NCBI RefSeq assembly: GCF_905475395.1
Contig: NC_058339.1
Coordinates: forward strand, 21,088,001 to 21,152,000
Source of the DNA: Chrysoperla carnea
Lineage: Eukaryota > Arthropoda > Insecta > Neuroptera > Chrysopidae
DNA: 64,000 nucleotides
Reading direction: 5' to 3'
Both the position numbers and the translations under genes were made by a program. Below are positions 1-11,950 of this stretch, piece by piece. A model generated the notes under the pieces. The model saw nothing but the letters and a program-made list of their open reading frames with translations, did no database searches and was not told the origin of the DNA. The first letter of the stretch is position 1. Each line of letters starts with the position of its first letter.

Positions 1-102
1 TTTTAGTAAAAATCGCTGAACAATATCAATTTTGAAAACAAATACCACCATAAGAAATATCCCTTATTTCTTTGAAATCACCCATAACAGCAACTCATCA
101 GC

Positions 103-256
103 TTTACCTCCTCAACTTGGATAATAATGTGTCTTTTTGGTACGATATTAGCAACTTCAAAACTGTCAGGCAATTCCAATTATGATTGCCTGACAATTAT
201 GAAGTTTCTTATAACGCACCAAAACGACGCATTATTGTCCAAGTTGAGGAGGTAAA
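103..256. mobile_element. Palindromic MITE (hairpin)
   Basis: Two inverted arms of about 71 bases flank a loop of roughly 10 bases. The left arm begins TTTACCTCCTCAACTTGGA and ends GTCAGGCAAT. The right arm is its reverse complement with about a dozen mismatches. It has no coding capacity. This fits a non-autonomous DNA transposon that would fold into one long hairpin. A target duplication could not be fixed because the ends themselves are palindromic (TTTACC/GGTAAA), so the superfamily is open. Confidence 0.75.
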
Positions 257-966
257 ACTGTATATAAATATATAAAGGTCCTGAAAAACGAATTCAAAAA
301 TATTGTCTTAAAATGATTTTAAAATCAGTTTTTTTTCGGAAATGCAGTAACGCAATCAATCCCAGTTACCAGGCCTACTTCATTCTTAATTTTTATATGA
401 AAAGAGATACAAAATACAGCCGTTATGAAATTAAAAATTTTTTTTTTTGACTTTGCTGACTTATTATTTCAAGACATAAAATGATGCAATTATACATATT
501 ATGGTATAATACAATTATGGTGGAAGCGCAAGTCAATACATTGAACATATCCCTTTTTCGTATTAACTGGATAAACCCATCACCTCCACCATATTTATTC
601 TATACCTACAATTATAACATTTTGAATTATAAATGTATAAGTAAGTATAAATTGAAAAATAAATTGCTATTGATAGAAATTTTCCTAAAAAAATTAGCAA
701 TATCCTTGTAGTAAAATTAGTGAAAACTTTGTAAAATACCATTTTAACTTTCCCACTTGTTCCCTTACCAATGCTTCCCCATATAATACGACACTTTATA
801 CGCCTAATATTAAAAAGGAACAGATGATAAATAAATTTATTATTATAAACACTAATAACAATATTTGCTCTTGAATTATTATATTAAATATGACATCTAC
901 AATATTAACTGTAACATGGTTGTAGGTATAATACATAGATAGATACAAAATACTTAGGTACATTAC

Positions 967-1185
967 CTTATGCACAATCTGTTCAGTTTCATCAAGCGTT
1001 TCCTCTTCACATAGGCGTAACACCTCCGCAGGGGGCTTATAGTTGCGGTATCCTGTTGGTGAGGGTGTTTTTTGTTCACTCACACTTGTACCCCCTTTCA
1101 CACCATCATTTACAGATAATGACGTCATTGATTCTTGTTGTGTTTCAAATACTTCATCCTCTAGACTGTCGTCTGTTGAGCCCAT
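967..1185 (-). CDS. First coding exon of an unrecognised gene (partial)
   Basis: The exon holds 73 codons in phase 0 from an ATG at 1185. It ends at a good splice donor (CATAAG then GTAATG at 966). A pyrimidine-rich acceptor (ending CTGTAG) lies 12 bases before the ATG, so a 5' untranslated exon should lie at higher coordinates. The rest of the gene runs off the left edge of the window. The peptide is acidic and rich in serine and threonine. It starts MGSTDDSLEDEVFE and ends with EEETLDETEQIVHK, preceded by GYRNYKPPAEVLRLC. It has no signal peptide, membrane segment or catalytic motif and looks like a disordered N-terminus. The open frame continues into the intron to 796, but that part is an AT-rich, hydrophobic read-through and should not be counted. 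The product was not recognised. It could belong to a cytosolic adaptor or trafficking protein, but that is a guess. Confidence 0.6.
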
Positions 1186-1197
1186 TCTGGATACTGA

Positions 1198-1455
1198 CTA
1201 CAGGAATATATACAAAAAATAAATAAGGATGTATACTTCTGTTTAAAAAAATTTTCTTAAGTTTTTACATTTAATATTATACAATTAATTAATTATAAGG
1301 GTAAAAGTTATTAATTGAAATTATATGAAACAACGTTAATTAAAAGAAAGAAATATACAAAAACTTCGATGAAGACAACGGTAAACATCTGTATACTATT
1401 AAGTTTTCCTCAGTTTTATTAGATCCCTTGTTGATACTTAAAGACTAAGAGCACA
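1198..1455. other. Intron upstream of the partial gene, no feature seen
   Basis: AT-rich DNA with long A and T runs lies directly upstream of the splice acceptor of the partial gene. No repeat copy or further exon was recognised. Confidence 0.4.
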
Positions 1456-1570
1456 TGCTAAAAATTTTCGGGTGAAATGACCTATCAGGAATCATGAAAA
1501 AGATGCTCCTACATGTAAAAGTAACTTTAAGCACCAGTTATGCGCGGTACAGTTGAGTATAGGTGAGACT
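1456..1570 (+). repeat. Dispersed repeat, copy 1
   Basis: A segment beginning TGCTAAAAATTTTCGGGTGA, followed by GTAAAAGTAA and a GCGCGGTACAG-like stretch, matches 7608-7717 in reverse orientation with scattered substitutions. It is GC-richer than the surroundings. The other copy sits next to a sequence reading ATAAATGTGAAAGAAAGGAT, a motif common near insect retroposon tails, so a retroposed origin is likely but not shown. Confidence 0.55.
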
Positions 1571-1735
1571 ACCAATGTCGCACCTCTTGATGTCTCACCC
1601 CTGTACCAGCAAATATATACGGATTCGCTGGATACTTACTCTGCATAAGTATTCGAAGCGATACATACCGTACAGAAATAAGAAATAAAATTTTTGGTCT
1701 CCCGCCAATTTGCAAAGCCCTACGTGATTTAGTAA

Positions 1736-2264
1736 TAAAATTTTTCGATATCTGGCGTAGTTTTCAAAATTAAAAAATTGAAAATTTTGTTAAATTATTC
1801 AGCTTTAATTATTTCGAAAACCAAGGCACATATCGAAAAATTATATTCTTATTTTTCGTCTACATTCATGAAGTTATAACAAAATTCATCATCAAAGTTG
1901 AAAATAAGATAAAAATAATTTCAACCCTAAATCTACCCTACTCTTATATCCCTTATATGGACGGAGACACTTGGTGTTTTTTCTATTCTATGCCATTGCA
2001 TATATATTTATTTACTTTCTATTAAAAAGTTTTTTTTTTTTTAAATTTGTTTTCATTCATTCCAAGTGAAAATTATCAAAAATTTTCAAAATGTGTCGTT
2101 TTTTGAGATTCTTCGATAAGAGCCAATGTAATATACATCGATTTTCAATGACTTTGCACAGATACCTATGCTGAAATTTTAACCACATATTCTTTGAGTA
2201 AAAGTCTGCCTATAAAAAAATTTTGAGCTTTTAAATCAAACATTGTTGTCATGCTCATACATCC
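1736..2264 (-). mobile_element. Truncated copy of the TTAA-flanked GGATGTATGAGC element
   Basis: This copy matches 61082-61730 in reverse orientation over about 530 bases. Shared landmarks are the motif GTCTACATTCATGAAGTTAT, the run TTTCAACCCTAAATCTACCC and the end GCTCATACATCC followed by TTAA at 2265-2268. The far end is missing: similarity stops near 1736, where unrelated sequence starts. It has no coding capacity. Confidence 0.7.
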
Positions 2265-2268
2265 TTAA

Positions 2269-4593
2269 ACTAAAAAAATAATTTTTTTATTCTGAAAAGC
2301 AGATTGAAAATAGCACAACATATTATCCAAAAACTTTAAAACATAATTTCAAAGTTTATTATGCTTCCCATGAACTCTAGATACCATCAAGATAATATAA
2401 TAAAACGGTTTTTAGTGTCTTCTGTAAAGTTTACGAATATAGAATTGGCGGCTTTGCAAATTGAGGTAACGATATGTAAAAATATTCCCTTTAAAAATAT
2501 TTTCAGTTGCTACTACCTATTTGTGTAACTGTAATTATTTAATTAAATGAAGGAGCTACAAAAAACTAATCTCTCTGTACGGGGGACGAGGCCAGAGCTA
2601 CCGTGGATGCTAGTTAAATATAAGATATTTAATTTAACCATTTAGTTTTAATTTTACAGAAACTATGTAGTAATTAATAATTATGTTTGTAGTAGAAAGG
2701 TAGTAATTTATTGAGTTTTTTCTAAAATGCCACTTTGCGGGAGGATGTTGAACTAACGAGAAACGAATACTAAGTATACCCACAAACAATGTAACAGGTT
2801 GTAAATTTAAAAAAACATATTTATATGAAACTTTAAATGTTAAAATTAATCAGAATGTCATTAACGAATGCCATCTATGTGCATTTTCCTCTACTAACAA
2901 ATAATAATTTCATCAATAAATTGTTTATAGTCATCAAATATAAAATATCATCAAACAGTATGAAAATGGTATTAACAATATGGAAAGGAAAACATCTACA
3001 TTACCCAAGCTCAAAAAAAAATCTCAATAAAAACAATAATTTATGATGTAAATCTTACCAAAACTTTCATTTTGATTGTGTCTTATGAATTTATTGCTTT
3101 AGAAATCAAATCAAACACACACCCATAACAAAATATTCGAAATTTTCTAAGAATGAAAAATGATGAGAAAAGTTTTCAAAAATTAAAATAATATATCAAA
3201 TCATGCAACATTTATAAAACACATGTTATGAAATTGTCGAGTACGATGAAAGAAGAAAATTTTTCTGAAGACATTTAATAGAAATGCACAAACACAATTT
3301 TAATCATATCTGGATAATACACTTTTTGTAAACATTGAAAACAGCGGCATTTTAATTAACTCTCCTACCCATTCTTAGTCTGAATAATGCACATTAAGAA
3401 AATTGAAAACAATTTTATTCAATTCGATAGAAATTCGATAAAAAAATTATTTATTGTCACTAAGATGTATATAAACTTTTTCGTTGTATTAAAAAAGAAA
3501 AACTGTTTGAGAGAACAAGATCAATGGAGAAGAGAATTTTATTATTCAGGTTATGGTACACGAAAATTATTTTCACAACAATATAAGCTATATACAAATT
3601 CTTATACACACGAGAAGGATAAAAAATTAAAATAGGTTATGTCATGAAAAGAGCTAGTAATATTCTCAATTGATTATGTTAGAAAGAGTAATCAATATGA
3701 TATACCACTAGATAAAGATGTAAATATAGCTCCCATTGTAAAGGAAAAAATATGTTTTGAAATGTATCACAAATAAAGATGAAAGATAATCACTTTCGAA
3801 ACCATCAAAAAATGTATTGGAAAAAAAAGGATAGCATCATTAGGGAGAAATAACGACACATGACCTTTTTCATTCAAATATTGTGGGTTCATTCTAAATT
3901 GAGAACTTTAATATTTAACCTGTTGTGTGAAACTAAAAGCATTCATGAAAAGTAAACGGCTTTTCCGCATAGACAAACACTGCGGTAAGATCATTAAACT
4001 TTAACACCATAATAACAAATAAAGTATAATTTTACTTCCCCAGTCCTACTTTCTATTTTTCATAGAAATTTATTTTCTATTACCCCGACTATACAATGGC
4101 GTGGGTTATCTGTTTGACCGATATGTATGTATACTCCATCTGTTCGGAACTAGCTTCTAAACTACGTATCATAATTTGACAAATAAGGTATCGTTAGAAG
4201 AGTCTTGATCGCCCGCTGGTTATAAACTATGCAGCGTCACTTTAAATGGAATATGGCGCCTTCTAGAGGACAAAGTTATGATCGAAAAACAAATTTCGAT
4301 TTAATTATAGTGTGTTTGGTATCAAATTAAAGGGCGTAATTAGCACTTTTCACAAATATATCTATTGTTATACCAAATAACGAAATTATAACCGCAAATT
4401 AGTTTTAAATGTATGTATTTTCGTCTGTACCCACATAGCCTATAAACTACTTATCATAATTTGACAAATAAAGTATGATTAAAAAGCGTCTTGATTGACT
4501 GCTTTTCGCAAACTTTTTGAAGCCTGATCCATTACAATAAGTTCCTTAATTAGGGCAGTTAAAAACAGAGGAAGTTAGGGAAATGAAACAGAA
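2269..4593. other. Long AT-rich stretch, nothing recognised
   Basis: No exon, RNA gene or copy of the repeat families described here was recognised. Short open frames at 2837-3046 and 3387-3635 are rich in Asn, Lys and Ile, as expected from AT-rich noncoding DNA, and have no recognisable motif. Confidence 0.4.
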
Positions 4594-5192
4594 CAAGTGA
4601 AAACAAACAATTGACTGAGTTAATTGTTGAAACACCATGTATAGACAGTGTTGATGCGCAATCGTTTGTTTTTTTTTTTTTATGTCACGTAAATAACAAA
4701 AGATATTCACTTTTAAATAGACACACACACAACTGATATTCCTATATTAATACATACTATAAAATTTGCACCTAATTAACGCCCTCGTGGGTAAACAGTG
4801 ATGTTTACAAAAAAATGTTTCAAACAAAAGTTTTTTATTTTTTTATAAGGAACATTTTTTACATTTAAACTTTTGTTCTATCTCAAACGGTTTACAAGAT
4901 GGGTCCTACGGACCCAAGACCCAATTGACCTATGATGCTCATTTACGAACTTGAGCTCACTTTTTACGTCCTGAGTACGCTGTAAAAATTTCAGCTCGGT
5001 ATCTTTTTTCGTTTTTGAGTTATTGTGTCCACAGACGGACGGACGGACAACCGGAAATGGATTAAATAGGTGATTCTATGAACACCTATACCAAAATTTT
5101 TTTCGTAGCATCAATATTTTTAAGCGTTACAAACTTGGGACGAAACTTAATATATACTATGTATATTTCATATATACATGGTATAAAAAGGG
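4594..5192 (+). repeat. Dispersed repeat family A, near full length
   Basis: Starts AAGTGAAAACAAACAATTGA, followed by a near-palindrome (AACAATT, spacer, AATTGTT). It continues through a T-run, the motif TTCTATCTC, a GACGGACGGAC run and ACCTATACCAAAATTTTTTT, and ends TATATACATGGTATAAA. Other copies or fragments are at 10600-10740, 12450-12736, 14500-14575, 38990-39185, 49150-49656, 52714-53252 and 55755-56005. An ATACCATGTA-like motif close to the 5' end recurs inverted at the 3' end. No protein is encoded. It behaves like a short non-autonomous element (SINE or MITE); no clear RNA polymerase III boxes were found. Confidence 0.7.
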
Positions 5193-5289
5193 CATCAATG
5201 TTAAAACAGCAAATCTACTGTTTAAACAGTAGGTTTGGTAACATTACTGGCAGTAATATCCCATAATTTTTGTTCTTTATTATATTAAA

Positions 5290-6189
5290 TGAGGCAGATC
5301 GCTATCACTCGAATAGTCTATAAAGTAGATAGACCACTCTAGAGGACGACCTGGACCTCTACAAAAATTATTAAGTCCTAGACAAAATATGCCAGGTAAA
5401 GCCAAGCGTTACCATGGCTTAATATTTTCCTTACTCATTAGTTTAAGGCACGAAGAATGAATGATAAAATAACGCTATTTATACTACGATCTTCATCGTA
5501 CCACTTGTGAGAGCATCAATATACCGTACACGCATGCGTTTCTATACCGTAGCGAGTAGTGTTTTCTGTCTATCATTCATATAACATAACTTCAAATAGA
5601 GTAGTATCGTGTTTCGTGTATCAAAACAACATGAATCGGAGTTGTTTATTTAACATAACACTCAGTTTTTTTGTATTTAATTCAAAGATACAAGAATAAC
5701 TTCGTTTATTTATAATATGTCTAACTTTTTAAGGCGTTTATTTAATTGTTTTGCATTCAACATAATCTTTTAAAAAACTGCTTATTTGAAAACAATATTA
5801 TTTATTTAATATATTAATTTCCATGAAAAATTTTGTTGTGTAAAATTATATTTGAATGCGTTAATATAAAAGCAAGTAAATTTTATTTTAACCTTGAAAC
5901 AAAGTATTTTTAGAACACGAAATTTTTTTTATGAAATAAAATAAGCAAATTTCTTTTTAAGTTTGATAATAAAATTCACGGATCTAATGTGATTACATTA
6001 CATTTTTTTCGCAGATCCCAAATATAACAATCAAGAACGGCATACAATCAACATTTTCCAAATTTTGTATTCATACAAAATAAATCTAACAACCAGACAA
6101 CAGGAACGATATTAAAAAATAGGCACCATATCACAGCTTGCCTAAAGCGATATAGTCATTGAATACTCAATAAACTTGAAACAAAGCTA
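5290..6189. other. Intergenic, no feature recognised
   Basis: The first 300 bases are less AT-rich and contain a TCTATAAAGTAGATAGA-like short inverted motif. The rest is AT-rich without recognisable genes. The missing 5' untranslated exon of the partial gene near 1 kb could lie here, but no donor could be assigned. Confidence 0.3.
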
Positions 6190-6515
6190 TATTTTAACTG
6201 TAGCCTCTTCCTCCAGCCCTCGATTCTTGAGCCCATACTGATTTTTAACCCTCTAACAAGTGAAATTTACAAAGCCTTCTCCAAACTGAACCGATTTTGA
6301 AGATCATATTGCATATTTTTTAGTTGTTGCGAGTACGGAAACCTAAACTAGAACTTCAAACATAGCTAAGACACTCTCCATTAAATTACCTTTCAAACTA
6401 AACAAAAAAATCAAAATCGGTTCATCTGTTTAGGCGCTACGATGCCACAGACAGGCAGACACACACGTAGCGATCTAACTTATAACCCCCCTTTTTTTTA
6501 GTTCAGGGGTTAAAA
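6190..6515 (-). repeat. Dispersed repeat family B (copy 1)
   Basis: In the sense direction this family begins with TTAACCCC plus a GGGGTTATAAGTT stretch and continues through a TGTGTGTCTGTC run. It then has a GGCATCGTAGCNCCTAAAC-like core, an AACCGATTTTGATTTTTTTG block and a GAGAGTGTCTTAGCTATGTTT block. Seven copies lie in this window on both strands (this one, 24232-24432, 30238-30475, 33050-33280, 48340-48530, 50545-50790 and 61790-62010). None has coding capacity. It resembles the 3' tail of a retroposed insect repeat. Confidence 0.65.
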
Positions 6516-7607
6516 ATAAACACTTCCGTTTTTGTTGGAAGCGATGGAAATTCAAATACACTCAAAAATACGTCTTCTTCGTGATATAAAGAGATTATTA
6601 TGTGCCGTTCACACCAAATTTTTTTTTTTGATAAGTTCAATATTACACTATGATTGTGTATTACTTACTTGACTTCATCACTGCTAAATTGATAACCTTG
6701 ATTTTTTTTTTCATATTTGGAAGTTTATTACTCTTACTTCAGCAAAATAGCTTATTTAAAATTTAATTTATTTCAATAACTTGATATGGTAATCCTTTGA
6801 AGTTCTTACTTATAAAATTTTCTTGTTTAAAATAACAAATATAGAAGTGTTATTCAAATTATTAAGTATACGTAGGTATACACAAAATCAGAGATTAACG
6901 AGTTGATGTTCAGGTTAAAACAAGTTCTAACAAAAGCTACTGAAAATTTTTTATTGTACCATAGTTTATTATTAATTATATATTCGCACCATGCATGAGT
7001 TTTATTTCAAGAGTTTCCATGGTAATGACACATTAGGTACTTTATTAATACAATAAGATATGATGAAGAAATATAAGTATATGATTCGTATATATTTAAA
7101 AATTATGATTTATGCAATTTCAAACAATTTCTAATCCAACAAGGTTACCTAATTGGTTATTAACCAATAATTTTTATTTGAAATTTACTATACCAAATAC
7201 ATGTAAACAATTTAAAAAGTTTACATTTTGTAAATTTCATAAGAGAACAGCAGTGCGGTTTTTTAAAGTCATTCAACATTAAAAATAAGATGCCACTTTG
7301 TTTTTATAGCTAAGACTCTGTAACGTCCTGGTGATTCTTCTTTCTTATTGATCTTATTGATCAAAGATCATTTAAATCCATGATTACCATCTCGCATACA
7401 TTGCTTTGATTTCACTGATAAACATTACTCTTAGAATCAACAAGATTAACCTCAGCTTTAACACAAGAAATTGATTTTTTCCGGGTTCATCACAACTCCC
7501 CTCACTACCCGTCAATTTTAATAATATGTCATCCCTCTATTTTATAAATGTGAAAGAAAGGATGTTTATTTGTGTATTTGTTACTTCCCATTTGTACCTG
7601 TGACCCC
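6516..7607. other. Intergenic, no gene recognised
   Basis: AT-rich DNA. The last part (about 7530-7607) contains a retroposon-like motif reading ATAAATGTGAAAGAAAGGAT, directly next to the repeat at 7608-7717. Nothing else was recognised. Confidence 0.35.
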
Positions 7608-7717
7608 GCAATTTTCACCTGTACCACGCGAAACTGATGGAATGGTGCTTAAACTTACTTTTACATCTCTTTCAACATAATTTCTGGTGGGTCATTTCAC
7701 CCGAAAAATTTTAGCAT
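7608..7717 (-). repeat. Dispersed repeat, copy 2 (pair of 1456-1570)
   Basis: Reverse-complement match to 1456-1570. It shares the TTTTTCGGGTGAAATGACC, GTAAAAGTAA and TTTAAGCACCA blocks, with small indels between them. Confidence 0.55.
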
Positions 7718-8551
7718 AGGCTTATAGTCGAGAATCTATATTACCTTATGTAGGTTTTTCAGAAAATATAAAAGATTAGGAAAAGTTTTTACATACAAAT
7801 CTATCAAAAATTATACACCCGAACTTTAGACTGACCTATATTTTTTCTCTAAAATGTATAGTTTTCAAGTAAATTGCAAAAAATTATGGAAATAAGTTCA
7901 TAATCGTTGATTTTTCCAAAATAACTCTTTCTTTCCTGCGCATAATAAAAATTTTTTTACAGGTAAAAAGCTTAAACTTGGCATAGGTGTTGTCTTGAAA
8001 ACTTCAGTAAATCATATGAAATTTCATTGAATTTGATAGAAATAATAACTCAGTCGTATTGACAAAATGACTTAGTCGTAGCCGTATTGAATGAATATCA
8101 ATAAATAAAACATTACTTAAAAATTTTACTAAGAAGCAATTTAAGATGATTTTTCAATGCAATAAATTCAGCAAATACCTCGTACTACACCACATGTTAA
8201 TAAGTTCATAATATAACTTATGTTATACATGAACTTCGTCGTAGCGAAGTTTATCAAATCGTTTATGTTCGGTTTTATAATGACGTGATATAACATACAC
8301 ACTCACACAAATGCACGTACTTATGTTATAAATACTTGTGTACCGTTGTATTTATCTCAATATATTGTAGACACTGAATGTGGAATCATTCATTTATTCG
8401 ATTGTATTTTATGTAAACAGTAAATGATTGGAGTATACGTAATTAAAATACAAATGTGTACCTATTATCTCAATCAAAGAGTAATTTGAAGTAATTTTTT
8501 TTGAGTCACCAACATTAATCTTAAAAAAATTACTTGTTTCTGGTGAAAAAT

Positions 8552-9007
8552 CATTTTCTAAGGTCATTTTGACCCGACTTATTAATTTCAAAATATCACG
8601 ACAACCAATTTTTCTGGATTTGAGTTTCGTTACTATAGGATTGATATCTTGAAAACCATAAATCTGAGCGCATTTTATCCAACGGGAGCGTTTTCGCCGT
8701 ATCCAAATTAGCTTAAATCCATGTTTTTATCAAAATAGGAGACAAAATCGATTTTTCGAAATTCTTCGTTTTAAGGGGTACCCCTTTGGAAAAATTCGAA
8801 AAATCGAAAAACATTATTTGTTTCTGATAGTCATGAAAATCATTTTCTAAGGTCATTTTGACCCAAATATTACAAAAATCGCATCCATTTGAATGCCCGA
8901 CTTATTAATTTCAAAATATCACGGCAGCCAATTTTTCTGGATTTGAGTTTCGTTACTATAGGATTGATATCTTGAAAACCATAAATCTGAGCGCATTTTA
9001 TCCAACG
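8552..9007. repeat. Two-copy tandem duplication, about 320-bp unit
   Basis: The block CATTTTCTAAGGTCATTTTG occurs at 8552 and 8841. The following block, from CGACTTATTAATTTCAAAAT to AGCGCATTTTATCCAACG, occurs at 8575 and again at 8898 with very few differences. The second copy carries 34 extra bases between the two blocks. Between the copies is a TTTTAAGGGGTACCCCTTTG motif shared with the repeats at 14590, 42310 and 56020. Confidence 0.75.
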
Positions 9008-9439
9008 ACATGTTTTTTAGTTTTTTAAAACTATTATTAATAGAATACTATTGCACTAAACTATACATATATAAATGATGTGGACTTTAGTTGACATTCA
9101 ACGATTGTAAATGTATGTATGTGTGAACTCAATAGTGTCAAATAATGATGGTACTAATAGGTTGGTGTTGTACAGACAAAGATATGTAGCTAGATAGTAA
9201 ATAGTCAGTCAGTCACTACTCACTACTCTAGACATCACATAGACAATAAAAACGTTGACATACAATGAACAAAGCAGAAGTGAATAGATAATAGATTTAG
9301 GACTTTATAGGTTGAATTTGTTGTTAATGTATGGAATTATGGATACATACATGTTTGTAGGTAGCCTAGACAGGCGTGTGCCATTCAAAACTTTTGAATT
9401 ATTTTATTAATCAAATCTACACATGATTTGTTGGAAAAC

Positions 9440-10384
9440 TTCTGGCCGCACTATCCAGTCCATTAATTGGCTCAATTACTCCCATTTTTGTCATGTTATC
9501 CAGTTCTTTTTTCACTTTATCTCGAAGACTATGTGGAATTCTTCTAGCGTTAACTATTGGTAATTTTGGCTTATCTATTAAATCTATGTCATACTCGAAA
9601 CTCTTTCAGACAACCTACACCTTCATACAAATCTTCAACTTCCAATGTGTCTATACGTTTGATGTATTCCAATTCTACACAACTATTTTTACCAAGAATA
9701 GGTGGTGTTTTTTCTTTTACGATAATAAACATTAAATGTTTTGTTTTATTTCTATGTTTTATTTTAACTTTTGCTTCACCAAGTTCACGAGTATCACCTT
9801 TAGTTGGTGGTTTGAAAACACGATCAATTTTCTTATTTTGGATGGCTGTATTTCTATGTTCTTGCAACTGTCTCTGATATAACGCACCTGCTTCTAATTT
9901 GAATTTTATGTTTTGGTTTTCGGGTAATAGTAAATTTTCGTACCAATTACATTTTTTCTGCATATCGGTTTCCAATGATGAGACGTACATTGTTCATCTA
10001 TTACTACCGAAGTTACTTGTTTTGATTTGTAGCATTCGGTGAAATGTTTTCTTCGTTTACATTTATTGCACGTTTTTCCAAACGCTGGACATGATTTTTC
10101 CCATTTTTCCCATGTTTTATATAACATCTTTTGCAATCATACTTATCATTGTTATTTTCGGTATTTTTATTAGAATTATTTTTATTACGCATCTTTTGTT
10201 TTTGGTTTTGTGAACGTATAACATATATTTCTTTTACGTCCGGTTCTTTTATAGTACTTAATTGTATTTTTACTTGTTCAATTACATGATAAATATCACT
10301 TGCTTTTTGCATATTCAATTTTTCTTCGGATAGTAGTCTTCTTTGAAAATTCACTAAAATATATGATCTAAGGTAGTCTTTCAC
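9440..10384 (-). mobile_element. Decayed Ty3/gypsy-type gag-pol fragment
   Basis: Read on the minus strand, 10384 to about 10150 encodes a Gag C-terminal stretch (RRLLSEEKLNMQKASDIYHV). A cysteine-rich zinc knuckle region follows, with the signature SCPAFGKTCNKCKRRKHFTE. Next is a protease-RT linker (9990-9589) with FIIVKEKTPPILGKNSCVEL, which resembles gypsy pol where the protease hands over to RT. The start of reverse transcriptase (IPHSLRDKVKKELDNMTKMG) appears near 9550-9460. The frames change at least twice and stop codons interrupt them, so the copy is dead. No LTRs were found on either side and the RT core is missing after about 9440. It could be a chromovirus- or errantivirus-like gypsy element; envelope sequence was not seen. 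Confidence 0.75.
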
Positions 10385-10599
10385 GTATTAAAATAACTGA
10401 TTATTTATTGAATAATATTCTAACAACATAAAAATAATAATAATGACATTCTTCATTTGGCGCGTATATATCATCTGAATAAATACGTCTTGATTTAAAT
10501 CATAAATGGCTGCATTCATAATTATTTATTTAATTTTAATGATTCTTAAACAATATTATAATCAAACAAAGTATTAATGAAAAAAGTTTATGCCCTACC

Positions 10600-10740
10600 C
10601 TGTGGTATACTTATTTCAGTCCCAAGTTTGTGACACTTAGAAATATTGATTGTACAAACAAAATTTTGGTGTAGGTGTTCATAAAATTGACTAATTAGCT
10701 CATTTCTGCTTGTCTGTTTGTCCGTAAACATAAATTTGAA
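10600..10740 (-). repeat. Family A fragment (3' part)
   Basis: Contains GTCCCAAGTTTGTGACACTT, AATATTGAT, GGTGTAGGTGTTCATAAAAT and a GTCTGTTTGTCCG run in the order expected for the reverse strand of family A. It is diverged and truncated. Confidence 0.55.
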
Positions 10741-11950
10741 AAAAGTTAAAATTTATGTAAAAAATATACTTAAATATTCTGATTTCGAGTCATAAAAGCA
10801 CTTTTTTCTTTTAAAATATTAAAATCAAAAACCGTAATTTTTAAACTGTATATCACGTGACTTAAAACGCGGGTAAGCCCTGCTGTGATGTCATAGCGGT
10901 ATGAGTCATAGACCATCAGTTAGTTCAGTGTAGACAGTTGGGTGTAATATATACATAGATAAATATTTATATTATAATCAGATGTCTATGAATATATCTG
11001 TCAAAATTATTTGTGTTATTTCGTATAGTGATAACTAAATTTTAAGTTAACGGACCATTCCGATATTTTTAAAATAATTAAACGGCAAAATAAAAAATCT
11101 CACGAATATTTTACGGATAAAAAAAAGGCAAATTCTCTACATGGTAAAGTTGTATGGAGAATTTCGAAAAGTGGTCAGTTATCTTAATATAGATGTTTTA
11201 TTGAGTCTGGATCGCTCAACGCACACAAAATGTCGATGACATGTTCATATCATATATGCAAGTATTTTATTAAATGATTTATTTAATAATGAACAATATA
11301 TAATAAATGTTTTTATAAAAGAACGTTTTAGTGAAAGTAGGTTATATTTAAATCATTACCCATTACATTGCAATCAGTGTATGCATCTAGTAAATTTTAC
11401 ATAAATTTGTAAATAAATATCGTTTTCAAAATTCTTTTTTTAGGCGAGCGAAGCGAGCCTCTACTAGGTTAAAATGTAACTTTTTGGTGGTAAACTTTAC
11501 TAAAAAAATACAAAAGATTTAGACATCAAATGAAATGTTGTAGTTCCTTATTTATGTCTAGATGTGTTATCAATCATTATTTTTAGAAAAAATTATATAA
11601 ATAATAAATAATAAAAAACAACAGTATTTTTTATTTATTACAATGTATATATCAATATATATGCAGAGACAGTGGCACCATTTATGAGCTTCATCTAATA
11701 CTAATATATAATTGGCTACATTTAATATTAATTTTAATTGAGCGGCCATCTGTAGATTCTTTCAAGTATTAAAATACATCATAATGAAAAATACAAAAAA
11801 CGTGATAACAAAACATAAACAATTAATTTTTGCAGTTCTACAGTAGAATAACTAAAAAAATTAAGTGATATTAATACAAGTAATGAAAAAATTTTAATTA
11901 TAGTTATTATAATTTTAAAGTTATTAATTAATTGTTATTAAAGCAATAAA
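10741..11950. other. AT-rich flank of the Helitron-like frame
   Basis: No exon was recognised. A GCGAGCGAAGCGAGCCT motif near 11443 is the only GC-rich point; this kind of motif is frequent at ends of insect transposons. It may mark an element boundary upstream of the open frame at 11951. Confidence 0.3.

Noticed and set aside
9493-9877. Two overlapping plus-strand open frames of 80 and 106 codons
   Set aside because: They are shadows of the gypsy pol remnant, which has recognisable motifs on the opposite strand.
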